From Candidatus Zhuqueibacterota bacterium 4572_119 (lineage in GTDB: Bacteria; Zhuqueibacterota; Zhuqueibacteria; Thermofontimicrobiales; Thermofontimicrobiaceae): DNA of 17,549 nucleotides. This document shows, one piece after another, positions 16,401 to 17,549 of this stretch. The notes below the pieces were generated by a model that had not been told where the DNA came from, ran no database searches, and saw only the letters and a program-made list of their open reading frames with translations. The stretch is from NCBI GenBank assembly GCA_002084535.1, contig NBLI01000006.1, positions 1 to 17,549 on the forward strand. Direction: 5' to 3'. Every line of letters begins with the position of its first letter. Position 1 is the first letter of the stretch. Both the position numbers and the translations under genes were made by a program.

Positions 16401-17549
16401 GAAATGGTGTTTGGCGAGGCTGCTCTGTCTCTCACATTATTGATTGTCAGTAGATATTGTCCTGGCGTATGGGTTGAAGTTGTAAGCTGTACCAAATCAC
16501 CTGTTTCATTCAAGCTTGCTGAAAAAATTTGGATGCCATTGTCAATTGAATAATTTGCTATGTTCTCGGCGGATATTTTTTCGACTAATTCGCTGAACTG
16601 GATGTTAACATGAATTTCATCCAATGATATAACATCGGATATTTCGGGAGGAGTCCGGTCGATATATTCATAAACAAATTGTGAGCCGGGAAGAATTGCG
16701 TTTGGGTTCGTTGCCCTGTCTGTGATGTTGCTTGCAGATAGGGTGTAACTACCGGGAATATGAGCCGAAGTTGTCAAATGTACTAAATTCCCGCTTTCAT
16801 CCAAAGCTACTGAAACTATTTCGATCCCACCACTAATTGAATAGTTCGAAATAGTTTCAGCGGTTGCCCCGTCAACTAATTCACTGTAGAGAACATCAAC
16901 ATGATTTTCGTCAATTGCTTCAATGTTGCTTATTTCAGGTGGTGTTAAATCCACGTATTGGTAGCTGAATGTGCTGTTGGGCATAATTGTATTGGGATTT
17001 ACAGCCTGGTCTTTTATATTGTTGACGACCAGGGTATATTGACCCGGATTATGTGACGAGGTTGAAAGGTGAACCACTTTCTCGTTATCATCAAGGGTAG
17101 CTGAATAAACATTGATTCCTCCATTAATTGAATAATTGTCTGTGTTTTCAGCTGAAGCCCTTTCCACCGGTTCGCTAAAAGTAATATCAACATCATTCTC
17201 CACTAACGATGAAACATTAGTAATTTCAGGAGAAGTTCTGTCGATATATTCATATTCCGCGCTGCTGTTTGGAAATATTGTATTGGGCAATATTGCCCGG
17301 TCTTTAACATTATTAACAACGATTTGGTAAATACCCGGCGTGTGTGAGCTTGTTAAAATATGTACGGTAGTGTTATTGCCATCCAATGTTATTGATTCGA
17401 TACTAATTCCTTCGCTTATGAAATAATTAGTCGAGTTTTCTGCCGAAGCTTTTTCAACAGCTTCGCTAAAAGTTAAATCGACATGGTTTTCATCTAAAGC
17501 CTCAATCTCGCTTATTGATGGTGGCGTGTTGTCAAGATATTCATAAGAG
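10484..17549 (-). CDS. Giant secreted Ig-like repeat protein with type IX-style sorting domain (5' part outside window)
   Basis: At least 2354 codons are open from the right edge to the stop at 10484. No start is inside the window: a TTG at 17386 falls in the middle of a repeat, and the frame continues above it with normal repeat sequence. Visible order from the N-terminal side: 15 Ig-like repeats, one fibronectin type III domain, five more repeats, a beta-rich module, and a C-terminal sorting domain. Each repeat has the SbsA/Big_5-like pattern: TPPEI, then a strand ending TFSEPV, SAEN..NYSI, V.LTTS.H, and NNVKD.A..PN.I. The product is poor in Cys. It should be exported through a Sec signal (unseen) and the type IX system and displayed at the surface, as an adhesin or matrix protein. 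The substrate or ligand cannot be told. It lies next to an exopolysaccharide operon in the same direction, but is separated from it by a terminator. Confidence 0.9.
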   Translation of the reverse strand, partial: SYEYLDNTPPSISEIEALDENHVDLTFSEAVEKASAENSTNYFISEGISIESITLDGNNTTVHILTSSHTPGIYQIVVNNVKDRAILPNTIFPNSSAEYEYIDRTSPEITNVSSLVENDVDITFSEPVERASAENTDNYSINGGINVYSATLDDNEKVVHLSTSSHNPGQYTLVVNNIKDQAVNPNTIMPNSTFSYQYVDLTPPEISNIEAIDENHVDVLYSELVDGATAETISNYSISGGIEIVSVALDESGNLVHLTTSAHIPGSYTLSASNITDRATNPNAILPGSQFVYEYIDRTPPEISDVISLDEIHVNIQFSELVEKISAENIANYSIDNGIQIFSASLNETGDLVQLTTSTHTPGQYLLTINNVRDRAASPNTISPGSQFNYVYIDQTPPTLKDVVAAYEDSVDIIFSEAIDKGSAENISNYHIDNGVEILQASLDQNAEIVHLKTSIHQEGIFHITVNNIKDIAEIPNVISQNTTREYEYIDTSPPEIIEAVAISENQIEVTYSEKIEELSAETIANYSINGNITVSQAVLNPSEESVILHTSIHSEGSYRLTVNNVKDLAAAPNSIAPGSFIDYEFNDTSAPEISTVNAPVGDRVEVTFSEPVESASAENLNNYSINNGIDIYQAVLAENNLTVLLSTSEHDEALYLITANNIKDRASVPNTIEPNSSQEYQYTDTTPPEIVQVNAPIENHVIVEFSETINRSDAENISNYSINGGITILQANLDETSKIVNLTTTSHIEADYTITIQNVRDSANNPNTIQQGSFFDYEYIDTTKPVILNSTASAENQVKVEFSEPVEKLSAETISNYQINPGITIHQATLTENQRTIQLTTSAHGESVYTIYINNVKDRANSPNTIADNSSAQYQFIDTTPPDIVNIQAVKEDSVIITFSESVDRTSSEDVSNYYINETINILSASRQDDGLTVSLTTSPHEEGNYSLTVNNVKDQASTPNTIEPNSTFGYDYLDTFAPQISSVTVLSNDLLDITFNEPVSQTSAENLANYSISGGITVNNAELDQNQTTVHLTTSFHNEGAYSVSVSNVFDRATSPNKITDGATKNYNYVDTISPVIVTASAPGSNMVEIIFSEPVDKISSEDISNYSISGEILITAAELADDTLTVRLTTTSHIEGSYTLTVNNVKDRAQTPNSILPGSTFQYSYTDETRPTILNVTTVDQNHIDVIFSENVVAASAENIGNYSINNGIIINQAILDNDGQTVHLSTSTHQSGYYIIIIDNIIDLAENPNTILPHSYFSYQYLDGTPPNVLMIEVLDATHVDITFDEKVDKTTSESLENFKITNVSHRDQEALYFDNKDQLHGGNDPIFDNDGNDIPSRDVGVVQLSLDSNERTVHLQTEEHQAGEYMLNISNLKDKANNTIDSLNVLYHFKDTIPPIATDVMSIDRNQIDVVFSEPVEQNSATNIENYHIDKNIQILNAVIIRKLNIVHLTTTDHKSGDTYNLTINGVTDMAKKPNTIAPNSIVQYTFIDRNPEQPNKIDLLSVTNDGMGGLILEWEQSGETNITGYKIYYGTEPQNYHTTLDAGNVTQKSIPNLIDGIEYYFALTCYNNYGQESDFSNELSATVEVIDVTPPDINAVTAMNDTEVVIIFSEKINKAIAELDSNYIISPGIRVNSAVLHSNGVMVRLNTTPHLPGDYEIKIQNIQDLAPNPNVITENASAHYAYYPNDQIAPYVQSFTIVSSTNIKINFSEYLNKEAAETTNNYQINNNIIVQSAVLDSTKQIVNLYTSEHQTGLNYLLTLNGIVDCALPPNFINQDTKLQYTYIESDPQPPELYFVRAIAENMLEINFSERIQRTDAENLNNYFINNNINVLSAELNENHKSVILETSPHVPELTYVISAQNIHDFAVPQNSIGENNSYKYYYQPNDFDSPMIISASAVNESQVDVLFTEYLDRFSAENLANYQISKNISIIEARLDNEPNIVHLTTSSHISGENYQLSISGIKDISPNQNIIANESTIEYEYLYTDREPPFVESWSLDNATCLKLNFNEIIERASAENLSNFNFNGNIALMDAILDSSLKTITLITSEHLDGVSYKLKISNLRDRAEQPNVLVQDIEIDYKYWSDSPIFSSSLTPQNYQVDFLTVGDPYYIDRNYEINKIPEGLANCLWIKTAQEDFQDTSSTFLTFQLKDSAKVFVGFDSQSANYPDWLVNNFFRIGKKLEVAGSANGLDLWQMDKQSEIITLGGNSSPGAENVNSMYVVLVQSQSTGYLALPDGMDDPKNIEVVQNYQLFQNYPNPFNSSTRIRYDLAEDGFVEIKIFNVLGQVVKTLVSRQESTGRYLLQWNGINSNGSCVSSGVYFIRMTVRTTKSSKKDNAIYSKVRKLVYVK
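10487..10789 (-). other. C-terminal secretion/sorting domain (type IX, FlgD-Ig-like)
   Basis: The last ~100 residues of the giant protein begin YQLFQNYPNPFNSSTRIRYD, continue with VEIKIFNVLGQVVKTLV and YLLQWNGINSNG, and end with GVYFIRM plus a basic tail. This is the typical C-terminal domain of proteins sent out by type IX secretion in the FCB group and related phyla. It marks the protein as cell-surface or extracellular. Confidence 0.85.
10856..11218 (-). other. Beta-rich module between repeats and sorting domain
   Basis: A domain of about 120 residues of the giant protein with the pattern YYIDRNYEI, then IKTAQEDF, TFLTFQL, VFVGFDSQ, YPDWLVNNF, ITLGGN and SMYVVLV. I recall this pattern as a recurrent C-terminal module in secreted bacterial proteins, some of them acting on polysaccharides, but I cannot name a family with confidence. 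A carbohydrate-binding role is possible and unproven. Confidence 0.5.
11276..12772 (-). repeat. Ig-like repeat block B, units 16-20
   Basis: Five tandem coding repeats of the giant gene, of 99, 100, 100, 100 and 100 codons, starting at 12772, 12475, 12175, 11875 and 11575. They keep the NFSE, AEN..NY.I and TS.H core, but have extra residues before the final strand (for example SGENYQLSISGIKD) and a longer linker (YYPND, YLYTD) than block A. They look like an older or separately expanded subfamily. Confidence 0.85.
12773..13069 (-). other. Fibronectin type III domain inside the repeat array
   Basis: A 99-codon stretch of the giant gene with the FnIII pattern: LILEWEQSGETNITGYKIYY, then IPNLIDGIEYYFALTCYNNYGQ and SDFSNELSATV. 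It replaces one repeat unit position and separates the two repeat blocks. Confidence 0.85.
13070..13750 (-). repeat. Ig-like repeat units 14 and 15 (unit 14 with Asp-rich insertion)
   Basis: Unit 14 (13364-13750) has 129 codons rather than 97. The extra residues (about 13511-13630) include LHGGNDPIFDNDGNDIPSRD, which is rich in Asp/Asn/Gly and could bind calcium. Its 3' end also lacks the PN.I motif (KANNTIDSLN instead). Unit 15 (13070-13363) has 98 codons and a normal pattern. These two units form the joint between the uniform block A and the FnIII domain. Confidence 0.8.
13751..17533 (-). repeat. Ig-like repeat block A, 13 units of exactly 97 codons
   Basis: Thirteen tandem coding units, each 291 bases, with the first starting at 17533 and the later ones at 17242, 16951, 16660, 16369, 16078, 15787, 15496, 15205, 14914, 14623, 14332 and 14041. 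No insertion or deletion is seen in any unit. Protein identity between units is clear, but the DNA of neighbouring units differs at many positions, so they are not recent copies. The array continues beyond the right edge: the five codons before 17533 read SYEYL, the end of another unit. Confidence 0.9.

Noticed and set aside
17384..17386. TTG as the start of the giant repeat gene
   Set aside because: It falls at residue 50 of a repeat unit, and the frame above it stays open to the window edge with normal repeat sequence.
13751..17533. Regular ~291-base periodicity as a CRISPR or satellite array
   Set aside because: The period is a coding repeat of 97 codons in one long frame. The units are diverged at the DNA level, and there are no short identical repeats with spacers.

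Overview
The window is a stretch of bacterial chromosome in which every supported gene lies on the minus strand, so it is read here from right to left. Base composition is AT-rich by eye. A giant secreted repeat protein ends in a YPNPFN...GVYF type C-terminal sorting domain, and next to it lie an SLBB-rich exporter and a Wzi-family outer-membrane protein. This suggests a diderm of the Fibrobacterota/Chlorobiota/Bacteroidota superphylum or a related lineage (Ignavibacteria, Calditrichota, KSB1 or Marinimicrobia-like). The phylum is an inference, since no rRNA or other marker gene is present.

Right part (10484-17549): the 3' portion of one very large gene. It encodes at least 20 tandem Ig-like (SbsA/Big_5-like) domains of 97-100 residues, one of them with an Asp-rich insertion, plus one embedded fibronectin type III domain, a beta-rich module and a type IX-style sorting domain. 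The frame is open to the window edge, so the N-terminus lies outside. A rho-independent terminator at 10402-10431 closes this transcription unit.

Middle and left part (1-10374): a good sigma70-like promoter (TTGACT, 17 bases, TATATT) at 10346-10374 starts an exopolysaccharide/capsule operon. In transcription order it holds a Wza-like SLBB export protein, a Wzz/GNVR co-polymerase, a non-hydrolysing UDP-sugar 2-epimerase (WbpI-like), a PLP-dependent sugar aminotransferase, a Wzi-like outer-membrane barrel, a Wzx-type flippase, a sulfotransferase and the start of a family 2 glycosyltransferase. Together they would make a modified (amino, epimerised, possibly sulfated) sugar polymer, flip it across the inner membrane, control its length, export it and hold it at the surface. 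No polymerase (Wzy) or initiating glycosyltransferase is visible; these would have to lie left of the window or elsewhere.

The most notable anomalies are at the left end. The flippase appears to lose its last membrane helices and runs out of frame 116 bases into the sulfotransferase gene. The glycosyltransferase lacks the stretch between its first beta strand and the NNxGFAGGNN motif, including the usual DN-S-D nucleotide-binding motif. Two damaged genes thus flank an intact sulfotransferase, which suggests local remodelling of the sugar-specific part of the cluster, or an assembly fault. A second point of interest is a pair of related hairpin-forming sequences in two intergenic spacers of the operon (4433-4468 and 6882-6919), probably a small dispersed repeat.
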